A stretch of 64,000 nt of DNA from JAGNZR01 sp051659505 (GCA_051659505.1 JBOFOQ010000004.1:62001-126000), one strand, 5' to 3'. Shown: positions 55,409-63,420, numbered from the stretch's first letter. Program-made: numbers and translations. The notes: generated by a model from the sequence alone, not told the origin.

Positions 55409-56189
55409 GATTGAGACTACCCCAAAATTAGAGGGGACTAAAACCTGTAAAATCAGATGCTAAGTCAATACCTTTCAGATTGAGACTACCCCAAAATTAG
55501 AGGGGACTAAAACTTATCTTTTCCTATACTTAACGTTACCAATGTGATTGAGACTACCCCAAAATTAGAGGGGACTAAAACTCTTACCTAATTTATACAT
55601 AAGGACTCCACACGATTGAGACTACCCCAAAATTAGAGGGGACTAAAACCATTTTTTTCGATCTGGGTAATCCCCTCTTTTGATTGAGACTACCCCAAAA
55701 TTAGAGGGGACTAAAACCTTTCTGTCCAAAATGTAAATCAGATAATATTGATTGAGACTACCCCAAAATTAGAGGGGACTAAAACCTTCTGCTTCTGTTT
55801 AGACGAGTTTAGATTTAGATTGAGACTACCCCAAAATTAGAGGGGACTAAAACTGAAATGAATGTAGACTAGGATCAGGATTGATGATTGAGACTACCCC
55901 AAAATTAGAGGGGACTAAAACCAATAGTTATAGGTTCTACTAATGTAAGTCTAGATTGAGACTACCCCAAAATTAGAGGGGACTAAAACTAGATGCACGA
56001 GTGTGTGTATTGTGTCCTTTGATTGAGACTACCCCAAAATTAGAGGGGACTAAAACTACTACGGCAAATACATCTCCGTTCATTATGATTGAGACTACCC
56101 CAAAATTAGAGGGGACTAAAACCATTCATATGATTGTGATATTTTACAATTGAGATTGAGACTACCCCAAAATTAGAGGGGACTAAAAC
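55409..56189 (+). CRISPR. Type VI-A CRISPR array: 12 intact 36-bp repeats
   Basis: Twelve identical 36-bp repeats start at 55409, 55478, 55546, 55614, 55682, 55750, 55818, 55886, 55954, 56021, 56087 and 56154. The repeat begins GATTGAGACTACCCC and ends GAGGGGACTAAAAC; CCCC and GGGG form the stem expected of Cas13a crRNA and the ACTAAAAC end is like Leptotrichia repeats. Spacers are 33, 32 (seven times), 31, 30, 31 nt between intact repeats. A degenerate thirteenth repeat starts at 56222 after a 32-nt spacer, marking the distal end. Repeat orientation equals cas13a orientation, giving repeat-spacer crRNAs (5' handle). Confidence 0.97.
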
Positions 56190-56221
56190 CTAATTGAATT
56201 CTTTCTTGTCCGAATGAAACA

Positions 56222-56257
56222 GATTGAGGTTTCCCCCCAGTATTGAATATGCAGAGG
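56222..56257 (+). repeat. Degenerate terminal CRISPR repeat
   Basis: Begins gattgag like the others, then diverges (gtttcccccc), losing the GGGG arm. Decay of the last repeat supports a leader at the cas13a side. Confidence 0.75.
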
Positions 56258-56326
56258 AAAATGAGGTCCAACCATTTATAAATGAAATACAGACCTTACT
56301 AACGAAAAAAAACATGAATAGAAAAA

Positions 56327-56356
56327 GGTGCTAGTACTTTTCAAAGTACCAACACC
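56327..56356 (+). other. Isolated hairpin downstream of the array
   Basis: ggtg-cta-gtacttt / caaagtac-caa-cacc forms a two-part stem in otherwise unstructured sequence. No T run follows. It may be part of the array transcript's 3' region or a decayed IS end. Confidence 0.35.
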
Positions 56357-56453
56357 AAATATTGTAGAAAAATTTTAATTTAATAATGAAAACGGAACTA
56401 TTAAGAGGTAAAGTCCTTTTGTACCAAAAAATAAAAAAATCATGTAAAAATAG

Positions 56454-56489
56454 AAGGGATTTCTGAAAAAAGATTTCCCTTTTTTTTTA
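56454..56489 (+). terminator. Terminator-like hairpin after the CRISPR array
   Basis: aagggatttct / agatttccctt with two internal mismatches followed by nine T. Best candidate for the end of the crRNA precursor. The T run overlaps the stop codon of the IS66 fragment on the other strand. Confidence 0.5.
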
Positions 56490-56930
56490 TGGCATGATTA
56501 TTTTTTTAGTACTAAAAATACTATTAAGCGCAGGTCCCAGTGGAAGTTTACTCTTTTTTAAAGTAGAAATATAACTTCTGATTCTACAGAAATAATCAGC
56601 GCCATCTTCACTACTTTACTTCTTTTCTTTTTTGTCCTCTTTTTACTTCTTTGTATTCATCAAAAGGATATTTTAAATTTTCCTCTATCAATCCTATTTG
56701 AATTGTTAAAATATATTTATCTATATATTTTGAATTTCTTCTTTCTTGAGCACACCACTATTTTCAACTAGTTTTTTCATAGCCAATAGTTGGTTTATTA
56801 TTTGTTGGGGAAATTTGAATGTTTCAATTTCCTTGATAAATATTATCTTGTGTCCTTTTGTATGGAAGATGTTGCTGAGTCGCATCAGCTGGAAATTTAG
56901 CAACACTTCTTTTGCACAATGAGGATATGC
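56487..56930 (-). pseudogene. Decayed IS66-family transposase fragment
   Basis: Reading the minus strand, the C-terminal end SEDGADYFCRIRSYISTLKK to a TAA at 56487-56489 is the typical IS66 transposase tail. Upstream, AMKKLVENSGVLKKEEIQN and, after a stop and frame change, EENLKYPFDEYKEVKRGQKRK fit the region just before the IS66 catalytic Glu, but the segment that holds that Glu (the NLAERDLR region) is missing, joining KEVK directly to SEDGA. Stops, shifts and the deletion make it inactive. Confidence 0.7.
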
Positions 56931-57270
56931 TAAATTGCAAGTTTAATTATCCTAAATTTTAAAAAAAATTAATTAATTCAATATGCTAGTTTTTAACATA
57001 ATTTTACTTCAATATGGAGGAAGTAAATTAATTATATTTTAGTATTGGATAATGTCTAAACATGGAGTTTTACCATATCAATTCCTATTTTTTATTTGAT
57101 ATTTTTCTTACTATTTCTTCTATTAAAACTAACAGTACATTTTCTCCTTCATTATTTTTTACTTTTTATGACATCATTAGATATACTCATTATTAATCTT
57201 TTTTCGCTTATGTTTAATTTACATTTTTCCTCAGTATATTTATTTTATCATGAGTTTTTTTGATTTACTT
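56931..57270 (-). repeat. Right arm of the inverted repeats enclosing the Cas13a locus
   Basis: Reverse complement of the left arm in two blocks: 56931-57010 (with gagcatattgaattaattaa-like core) and 57160-57270. In this copy the codon-like frame carries several stops and it runs straight into the IS66 fragment. The remaining 110 bp to the ATPase gene are AT-rich with a TATAAT at 57347-57352 that could start its transcript. Confidence 0.75.
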
Positions 57271-57380
57271 TTGAGACAATTTATTATACAAGTTAGTACA
57301 CATTATAATAATGAATATTTATATAGAGTTTTTGTATATTATATTGTATAATATAATAAAAAGTATTAGGGGGTGTTTAA

Positions 57381-59036
57381 GTGAAAAAGTTACCAATAGG
57401 AATAAGTGATTTTAAAAAACTTATAGAAGAAGAGTATTATTTTGTAGATAAATCTTTATTAATTGAAGAACTCTTAAAGAAAAAATCTGAGGTAACATTA
57501 TTAGCAAGACCTAGAAGATTTGGAAAAACCCTTAATATGAGTATGTTAAAGTATTTTTTTGATATAGAAAATAAAGAAGAAAATATAAAACTTTTTTCAG
57601 GATTAGAAATTGAAAATAGTAAATATATGGAAGAGCAAGGAAAATATCCTGTGATCTATTTGTCTTTTAAAGATATAAAGACTAATAGTTGGGAAGATTG
57701 TTTAAAGAAAATAAAAATAGAAATTTCGTTACTATATGAAAAATATAGTTTTATTATTCCAAAATTATCACTAACAGATAAAAAAATATTTGAACAAAAT
57801 TTGAGTAAAGAGGCAGAAACAAATTCTTTAGATAGTTCGATAATTTATTTATCTAAAATGTTAAGTAACTACTATGGAAAGAAGGTAGTTGTTTTAATTG
57901 ACGAGTATGATACACCTTTAACATCATCACATGTTTCAGGATATTATAACGAAGCTATATTGTTTTTTAGAAATTTATTGAGTGCAGTTTTTAAAGATAA
58001 TAATTCCTTATCGTTTGGAGTTATGACAGGAATAACAAAAGTCGCAAAAGAAAGCATATTTTCAGGACTTAACAATCTAGAAAATGCTACTATTTTGGAC
58101 AATAAATATAATCACTTTGGTTTGAAAGAAGATGAAGTAGAAGCTCTTCTTAAACATTATGAATTGGAATATAGTATAGATGAAGTTAAAAAGTGGTATA
58201 ATGGTTATAAATTCGGAGAAAATAAAGTATATAATCCATGGTCGATTATAAATTATGCTAACGACAGAAAAATAAAATCCTATTGGATCAATACAAGTAG
58301 CAACGATTTAATAAAAGAATTACTAAGGAACAAATCAACAGAACTCCAAGAGGAACTAGAAAAATTATTTGTAGGAAATGAAATAGAAAAAACATTAATT
58401 GACGAGATAGTCTATACAGATTTGCATAGATTATCAACAATATGGTCGTTATTCTTTTTTTCAGGTTACCTAACTTATGAAAAAGAGATAATATCACCTA
58501 TAACTGGCGATACAACATACTCATTAAAAATACCAAATGAAGAGGTAAGAAGTTTTTTCAGAGGAGCATTTTTAGAGAACTCAAGTGAAGGGAGACCAGA
58601 ATTATATTCTAAAATGCTAGAAGAACTTTATTATGGAGATATAGACGGATTTTCAAAGAAATTAAAAGAAAATTATAAGCTAGTAGTAAGTTACCATGAT
58701 ACAGATGTAAATGAGAAATATTATCACAATTTTATGTTGGGATTATTACTGGTTCTTAGTGAAAAATATGAGATAAAATCCAATAGAGAATCAGGGGAAG
58801 GAAGATACGACATAGCTATGTATCCTAAAGAAAAAGAGCATCACGGGATAATTTTTGAATTTAAATATTCAAAGAATAAAGTTGGATTAAAAAAAGAAGC
58901 TGAAACAGCATTAGAGCAGATAAAAGAAAAAGATTACTTAAGAGAGATGAAAGGAAAAAAAATAGAAAAGATTATTTGTATAGGTATATCTTTTAGTGGG
59001 AAGGAACTTTTTGTCCTACACGCTTCCGCCAAATAA
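57381..59036 (+). CDS. AAA-ATPase-like protein with C-terminal PD-(D/E)XK nuclease-superfamily domain (DUF1703 type)
   Basis: 551 residues. N-terminal AAA-ATPase-like domain with IGISDFKKLIEEEYYFVDKS, Walker A variant ARPRRFGKTLNMSML and Walker B VVVLIDEYDTPL. The C-terminal domain has GEGRYDIAMYP and IIFEFKYSK, the D...ExK pattern of the PD-(D/E)XK superfamily. The family is frequent in Bacteroidetes, Firmicutes and Fusobacteria, with no settled function; a defence or mobile-element role is plausible. The final residues LHASAK and the stop are encoded by the right copy of the tRNA-Sec direct repeat, so the gene's end was formed by integration or the island carries a matching end. GGGGGTG precedes GTG/ATG-like start at 57381. 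Confidence 0.88.
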   Translation: MKKLPIGISDFKKLIEEEYYFVDKSLLIEELLKKKSEVTLLARPRRFGKTLNMSMLKYFFDIENKEENIKLFSGLEIENSKYMEEQGKYPVIYLSFKDIKTNSWEDCLKKIKIEISLLYEKYSFIIPKLSLTDKKIFEQNLSKEAETNSLDSSIIYLSKMLSNYYGKKVVVLIDEYDTPLTSSHVSGYYNEAILFFRNLLSAVFKDNNSLSFGVMTGITKVAKESIFSGLNNLENATILDNKYNHFGLKEDEVEALLKHYELEYSIDEVKKWYNGYKFGENKVYNPWSIINYANDRKIKSYWINTSSNDLIKELLRNKSTELQEELEKLFVGNEIEKTLIDEIVYTDLHRLSTIWSLFFFSGYLTYEKEIISPITGDTTYSLKIPNEEVRSFFRGAFLENSSEGRPELYSKMLEELYYGDIDGFSKKLKENYKLVVSYHDTDVNEKYYHNFMLGLLLVLSEKYEIKSNRESGEGRYDIAMYPKEKEHHGIIFEFKYSKNKVGLKKEAETALEQIKEKDYLREMKGKKIEKIICIGISFSGKELFVLHASAK

Positions 59037-59038
59037 AT
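59014..59038 (+). repeat. attR: second copy of the tRNA-Sec 3' end
   Basis: Identical over 25 bases to 50632-50656. It is embedded in the last codons of the ATPase gene. Confidence 0.9.
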
Positions 59039-59047
59039 GAAATATAC

Positions 59048-59090
59048 AAATAGTATATTGCTAGATTCACTAGTGATATACTATTTTTTA
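59048..59090. terminator. Terminator outside the right island end
   Basis: Stem atagtatat / atatactat with an inner ctag/ctag and a T run, just after attR. Its place relative to the tRNA 3' end suggests it is the ancestral tRNA-Sec terminator; it also lies behind the convergent ecfT gene. Confidence 0.75.
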
Positions 59091-59108
59091 TTTTCATAAA
59101 AAATAGTA

Positions 59109-59942
59109 TTACACACTTAAAGGTATAAAGCTAGAATAAGAAATATTATATCTGAACTTTAAAAATAACAGAAAAAATAAAATTATAAAAAACAAAAAAA
59201 GAAAATCTCTTTTATTAAAATAATATTCATTGAATCTTGTTTTATTATTATGAAGACTGTAACCTTTTATCTCCATAGCATTTGCTAATTCTTCTGCTCT
59301 TATTATAGCTGAAGAAATTAAAGGAACAAGTATCTTACTGTGAAACTTGATTTTCTCTATAAAATTTAATTCTCTTACATCCCAGCCTTTAGATGCTTGA
59401 GCATTTTTTATTCTTTCAGATTCTTCAAAAAAAAGTGGAATAAATCTTAAGGCAATAGAAAGAATTAGTGCTAACTCACTTACAGGTAATTTTAATTTTT
59501 TTAAAGGTGAAAAAAAATCTTCTAATCCATGAGTGAGTTCTATTGGTGGGGTAGTTAATGTTAAAATAAAAGCTACACCTATCAATAGAAAAAATCTTAA
59601 TAGAATTAATAAGCCATTACTTAAACTTCCTTGGTAAATAGTAATTATTTTCCATTGAAAGAAAATATCTCCTGTTTTAGTAAAAAGAAGTTGAAAAATT
59701 AAAGTCCAAATAAAAATATAAAAAATAGGTTTGATTCCAAATAAAAAATTTTTTAAACCAATACCAGAAAAAATTACTGTACCTAGAAAAATACCAGTCA
59801 TAATATAGAAAAAAAACATATGAGAGTTAACAATAGAGCAAATAGAAATAGTTAATGCAGTTATAATTTTTGTCACAGGATTTAATCTGTGAAAGAAAGT
59901 AGTTCCTTCTTTATATTTACCAATAATTAAGTTATCTTTCAT
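59109..59942 (-). CDS. ecfT: ECF transporter transmembrane component EcfT
   Basis: 277 residues with about five membrane helices. The coupling-helix motifs ERIKNAQASKGWDVREL and AEELANAMEIKGY are the conserved A-x-x-x-R/K-G patterns of EcfT (CbiQ family), which transmit ATPase motion to the S component. It starts HRLNPVTKI as usual. It overlaps the end of ecfA2 by 11 bp. Confidence 0.94.
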   Translation of the reverse strand: MKDNLIIGKYKEGTTFFHRLNPVTKIITALTISICSIVNSHMFFFYIMTGIFLGTVIFSGIGLKNFLFGIKPIFYIFIWTLIFQLLFTKTGDIFFQWKIITIYQGSLSNGLLILLRFFLLIGVAFILTLTTPPIELTHGLEDFFSPLKKLKLPVSELALILSIALRFIPLFFEESERIKNAQASKGWDVRELNFIEKIKFHSKILVPLISSAIIRAEELANAMEIKGYSLHNNKTRFNEYYFNKRDFLFLFFIILFFLLFLKFRYNISYSSFIPLSV

Positions 59943-60792
59943 TTTTTTCTCTCCTTCTAAACTCTTTTAAAAGAAAGTTTAAAGAATCAACTTTGGAATT
60001 AAGATTAATTTCCTCATCTATATTAAAATTATTTTTTTCTAAAATTTCAATATAATTAGGAAGAAATTTCATTTTTTTATCTATATCTTTAGAAAAATTT
60101 AAGAACTCTAATTTGTTTCCGTCAAAATTAATTTCACCGTTATTCATGAATACAACTCTATTAACACATTCCCAAATTGAATTTAAATCATGAGATACTA
60201 TTATTATAGTTGTTCCTAAGTCATTTAAAACTTTTAAACATTTAAGAAGTGCATCTTTACTTTGAGCATCTAACCCAATAGTAGGTTCGTCTAAAACTAA
60301 AATATTAGGTGAGTAAATTGCCATTCCAGCTATGGAAATTTTTTTCTTTTCTCCACCACTTAATTCAAGAGAATTTTTTTTTAACATAGAATCACTAATG
60401 TTAAATATATTTTGTATTTTTTTTAATGCTTTTTCTTGCTCTAAAAGAGGCATATTAAATTTAGAAGGAGCAAATAATAGTTCATCTTTAACAGTTTCAG
60501 AAAAGAGTTGTTCATCAGAAAATTGAAAAACAACACCAACTTTGGCTCTTAAAGAGTTTAAATTTTTACTTTTAGAATTAATTACTGTATCTAAGATTTC
60601 AACTTTTCCAATATCTGATTTTAAAATTCCATTTAAATGTTTAAGAAGAGTAGACTTTCCACTTCCAGATTTTCCAATTATAGCTAAAAATTCACCTTTT
60701 TTAACATTTAAATTTATATTTTTTAAAATAAATTCACTTGTTTTATTTTCATATGAAAAAAATAATTTTTCTATATTAATTTGTGTAACCAT
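59932..60792 (-). CDS. ecfA2: ECF transporter ATPase EcfA2
   Basis: 286 residues. ABC ATPase with Walker A IGKSGSGKSTLLKHL, Q loop FQFSDEQLF, signature LELSGGEKKKISIAG, Walker B ILVLDEPTIGLD and H loop IIVSHDL. The C-terminal tail of about 50 residues is typical for EcfA. Works with EcfA1 and EcfT as a module shared among S components. Overlaps ecfA1 by 22 bp. Confidence 0.95.
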   Translation of the reverse strand: MVTQINIEKLFFSYENKTSEFILKNINLNVKKGEFLAIIGKSGSGKSTLLKHLNGILKSDIGKVEILDTVINSKSKNLNSLRAKVGVVFQFSDEQLFSETVKDELLFAPSKFNMPLLEQEKALKKIQNIFNISDSMLKKNSLELSGGEKKKISIAGMAIYSPNILVLDEPTIGLDAQSKDALLKCLKVLNDLGTTIIIVSHDLNSIWECVNRVVFMNNGEINFDGNKLEFLNFSKDIDKKMKFLPNYIEILEKNNFNIDEEINLNSKVDSLNFLLKEFRRREKNER

Positions 60793-61565
60793 TTTTTCAC
60801 CTCAATTGCATCTTCTCCATTTTCAATAAAATAGTTTTCAATTTCATATATTAAAGGGTAATCTAAGGAATAATATTTCATTAACGATGAATTTCTAAAA
60901 AATTCACTTGAAGGAAGTATGTTAATAAGTTTACCAGAATCTAAAAGAGCTATTCTATCAGCTAAAATGAGCTCTTCTGGATCGTGTGTTATTAATATAA
61001 TAGTATGATTTTTTTTTATATTTTTAATTATTTTTAAAAGTGTTTTTTTAGAACTTAAATCTAGCATAGATGTTATTTCATCAAAAATTATAACTGGAGG
61101 ATTAAAAATTAATATCCCTGCAATAGCAATTATTTGTTTTTGTCCGCCAGAAAGTTCATTTGGATTTTTGTATAAAAGTTCTACTATTCCTAGTTTGCAA
61201 GCTATATCTATAATTCTTTTTTTCATTTCTTCACGAGATATCCCTCTATTTTCAAGAGAAAAGGCCAAATCATCTATAACTTTATTTCCAATAATTTGGT
61301 TGTTAGGATTTTGAAAAACTAACGAAATATCTCCACGAATTAAAGATATATTTTTATAATCATAGTTTTTACCAAAAAGAGAAATTTCACCAGATTGTGG
61401 CTTATCTAACCCTACTAAAAGTTTTCCAAGAGTAGATTTTCCACTTCCATTTTTCCCAGCAATAGCAATAATTTCATTTTCGTGAATATTTAAGTTAATA
61501 TTAAATAGTACTTGTTCATTTTTATATTTAAAATTCAAATTTTTTATTTCAATAATATTCACCAT
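60771..61565 (-). CDS. ecfA1: ECF transporter ATPase EcfA1
   Basis: 264 residues. Walker A IAGKNGSGKSTLGKLL, Q loop FQNPNNQIIG, signature NELSGGQKQIIAIAG, Walker B VIIFDEITSMLD (Ile-Thr replacing Pro-Thr after Asp-Glu) and H loop LITHDPEEL. First ATPase of the ecfA1-ecfA2-ecfT set, 27 bp after the S-component gene, so all four are one operon under the FMN riboswitch. Confidence 0.95.
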   Translation of the reverse strand: MVNIIEIKNLNFKYKNEQVLFNINLNIHENEIIAIAGKNGSGKSTLGKLLVGLDKPQSGEISLFGKNYDYKNISLIRGDISLVFQNPNNQIIGNKVIDDLAFSLENRGISREEMKKRIIDIACKLGIVELLYKNPNELSGGQKQIIAIAGILIFNPPVIIFDEITSMLDLSSKKTLLKIIKNIKKNHTIILITHDPEELILADRIALLDSGKLINILPSSEFFRNSSLMKYYSLDYPLIYEIENYFIENGEDAIEVKKWLHKLI

Positions 61566-61592
61566 ATTCTCTCCAAAAAATAATTTATTTCT

Positions 61593-62153
61593 CTAATTTA
61601 CTCTATATTTATTTGATAAATTTTTATGAATTATTAAATATACAAGACTTTGAAGAATACCTTTAAAAATATTAAAAAAACCATAATAGTAGCATATATA
61701 TTTAAGAAAAGAATTGTCTTTTTTATCTATCATTTCTATTAAAAAATCCATTTTATAAAGTCTTGCATAAAAGGGAGTAATGTAAAAATAGTTAGCAACA
61801 ATCATGAAAAAAGTCATAGAGACAGTTCCTAAAAAAAGAGCTATTCCAATTTTTTTTGTTTTCTCATAAAAGATTATAGTTGGTAAAATAAAGGTCAATG
61901 CTCCTAGAATATTAGCAATTTGACCAACACCGCCAGTTTGACTTCCTTTTAGTAAAACATAAAGTATTATTTTAACAAAAGCAAGTGCTATTCCCATAAG
62001 TGGTCCTCCTACTAAACCTCCAAAGAGAACAATAGTGTCAGATAAATCAAATTTAAGCCAAGGAGCTAAAGGGAAAGGAATCTCAAATATCATTACAATA
62101 AAAGCAAGTGCACCTAAGACACCTATTAATGCGATATTTTTGGTTTTTTGCAT
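61593..62153 (-). CDS. ribU: Riboflavin-type ECF substrate-binding component (RibU)
   Basis: 186 residues with about six membrane helices. FEIPFPLAPWLKFDLSDTIVLFGG and GPLMGIALAFVKIILYVLLKGSQTGGVGQIAN (read in parts) are RibU features. Binds riboflavin or FMN precursors and docks to EcfAAT. An in-frame ATG 15 bp upstream lies on the ribosome site (GGAGG), so ATG at 62153 is chosen. An FMN riboswitch with an attenuator stands directly in front, which settles the vitamin. Confidence 0.93.
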   Translation of the reverse strand: MQKTKNIALIGVLGALAFIVMIFEIPFPLAPWLKFDLSDTIVLFGGLVGGPLMGIALAFVKIILYVLLKGSQTGGVGQIANILGALTFILPTIIFYEKTKKIGIALFLGTVSMTFFMIVANYFYITPFYARLYKMDFLIEMIDKKDNSFLKYICYYYGFFNIFKGILQSLVYLIIHKNLSNKYRVN

Positions 62154-62199
62154 AAAATCATCCTCCATTAAATCTATTTAAAAAAGTAGTAAATCGTAC

Positions 62200-62228
62200 A
62201 AATAAAAAAACTCGAAGAAACTTCGAGT
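62200..62228 (-). terminator. Attenuator of the FMN riboswitch
   Basis: Minus-strand stem ctcgaag-ttt-cttcgag followed by seven T. It lies between the riboswitch and ribU, so FMN binding would favour this terminator. Confidence 0.85.
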
Positions 62229-62261
62229 AAAATTGATTCATAAAAAAATAGGGATAATTTT

Positions 62262-62385
62262 TTTACTTCTCTCATCCAGACTTTAACTGTCGGTTTTGGA
62301 ATTTCACCAAATCAAGCCTAAGCTTCGCGGACTATAACCGCCGGTTGGGAATTGTAAAATACTCACCCACCCCGAAGTATATATA
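62262..62385 (-). promoter_or_regulatory. FMN riboswitch (RFN element)
   Basis: Minus-strand sequence shows the conserved RFN blocks in order: cttcggggtgggtgag, aattcccaaccggcggtta, agtccgcga, ggtgaaattccaaaaccgac, agtctggatgagagaag. All six arms can be recognised. Senses FMN and shuts the ribU-ecf operon through the downstream attenuator. Confidence 0.95.
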
Positions 62386-62527
62386 TTTTTTATTAATTCT
62401 ATGATAAAAAAAAATATATGTCAAGAAAAATAAGTTTTAATCAAAAAATAAAAGTAGACAATTTGTAGAAAAAATTTTAAAATAGAAATATCAATACAGT
62501 ATATAACAAATTTAACAGGAGAAAATT

Positions 62528-63370
62528 ATGAATGGATTAAAAACATTTTTGCTAATGACAGTTATGACATTTTTACTTATGTTCATTGGAAGTGCTATAG
62601 GTGGGAGAAGTGGAATGATGATTGCTCTTATATTTGCAGGAGTTATGAATTTCTTTTCATATTGGTATAGTGATAAAATGGTTTTAGCTATGTATAAAGC
62701 TAAACCTTTGGACTCAAGTAGTAAAATTTATCAAATAGTAAAAAGAATTTCACAAAAAGCAGAAATTCCTATGCCTAAAGTATTTATAATTGAGGAAAAA
62801 CAAGCGAATGCCTTTGCAACTGGAAGAAATCCTTCTCATGCAGCTGTAGCGGTTACTAGAGGGCTAATAGAAATATTAGATGATGAGGAACTATCTGGAG
62901 TTATAGGGCATGAACTTGGACATATTAATAATAGAGACATTTTAATAGGAACTATTGCTGCAACTATGGCAGGTGCTGTTATGATGTTGGCTAATATGGC
63001 AAAATGGGCAGCTATATTTGGAGGAAGTCAAGATGACGATAGAGAAGGAAGTCCAATAGTTTTAATTGTTGTTGCAATTTTAGCTCCTATAGCTGCGATG
63101 ATGGTGCAAATGGCAATTTCTCGTACCAGAGAATATAAGGCAGATTTATTTGGTGCCAAAGTTAGTGGGAACCCTTTATATTTAGCAAGAGCTCTTAAAA
63201 AATTAGAGTTAGGTGCTGCGAAGACTCCAATGAATGCCAATTTAGCAACTGAAAATATGTTTATAATAAGTCCTTTAGCAGGAAATAAAATGGCAAAATT
63301 ATTTAGCACTCATCCTCCTACAACAGAAAGAATATTGAAATTAGAGCAAATGCGAGAGATGGGATTATAA
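62528..63370 (+). CDS. htpX: Membrane zinc metalloprotease HtpX
   Basis: 280 residues, M48 family. Two N-terminal membrane helices, then the zinc site HELGHINNRD (about residue 127) and a second pair of helices (ATMAGAVMMLANMAKWAA; VLIVVAILAPIAAMMVQMA), then the third ligand region SRTREYKADLFGA. Degrades misfolded membrane proteins from the cytoplasmic side. AGGAG precedes ATG and the gene is followed by a shared terminator. Confidence 0.95.
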   Translation: MNGLKTFLLMTVMTFLLMFIGSAIGGRSGMMIALIFAGVMNFFSYWYSDKMVLAMYKAKPLDSSSKIYQIVKRISQKAEIPMPKVFIIEEKQANAFATGRNPSHAAVAVTRGLIEILDDEELSGVIGHELGHINNRDILIGTIAATMAGAVMMLANMAKWAAIFGGSQDDDREGSPIVLIVVAILAPIAAMMVQMAISRTREYKADLFGAKVSGNPLYLARALKKLELGAAKTPMNANLATENMFIISPLAGNKMAKLFSTHPPTTERILKLEQMREMGL

Positions 63371-63387
63371 AATATTTAAATAAAAAA

Positions 63388-63420
63388 ATGAGTTCAAAAT
63401 TAATTGAACTCATTTTTTAA
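63388..63420. terminator. Bidirectional terminator between htpX and rseC-like gene
   Basis: aaaatgagttcaa / ttgaactcatttt stem with 6-nt loop, T runs on both strands, between convergent genes; it overlaps the stop of the minus-strand gene. Confidence 0.85.

Larger units (their letters stand above)
50632..59038. mobile_element. Integrative island in tRNA-Sec carrying Cas13a-CRISPR and an AAA-ATPase
   Basis: The element is bounded by perfect 25-bp direct repeats, 50632-50656 (3' end of tRNA-Sec plus 7 bp) and 59014-59038, giving a repeat-to-repeat length of 8382 bp. Each copy is followed by a hairpin terminator; the right one probably is the original tRNA terminator, the left one came with the element. 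Contents: cas13a, a CRISPR array, inverted-repeat arms, a dead IS66 transposase fragment and an ATPase gene. No integrase is present, so it is either a remnant or mobilised in trans by a tyrosine recombinase. Confidence 0.85.

Noticed and set aside
56222..56489. tracrRNA-like anti-repeat near the array
   Set aside because: No stretch complementary to the 36-bp repeat was found; Cas13a does not need a tracrRNA.
56721..56906. Minus-strand 61-residue frame as an independent gene
   Set aside because: It is part of the decayed IS66 transposase, whose later part continues in another frame toward 56487.
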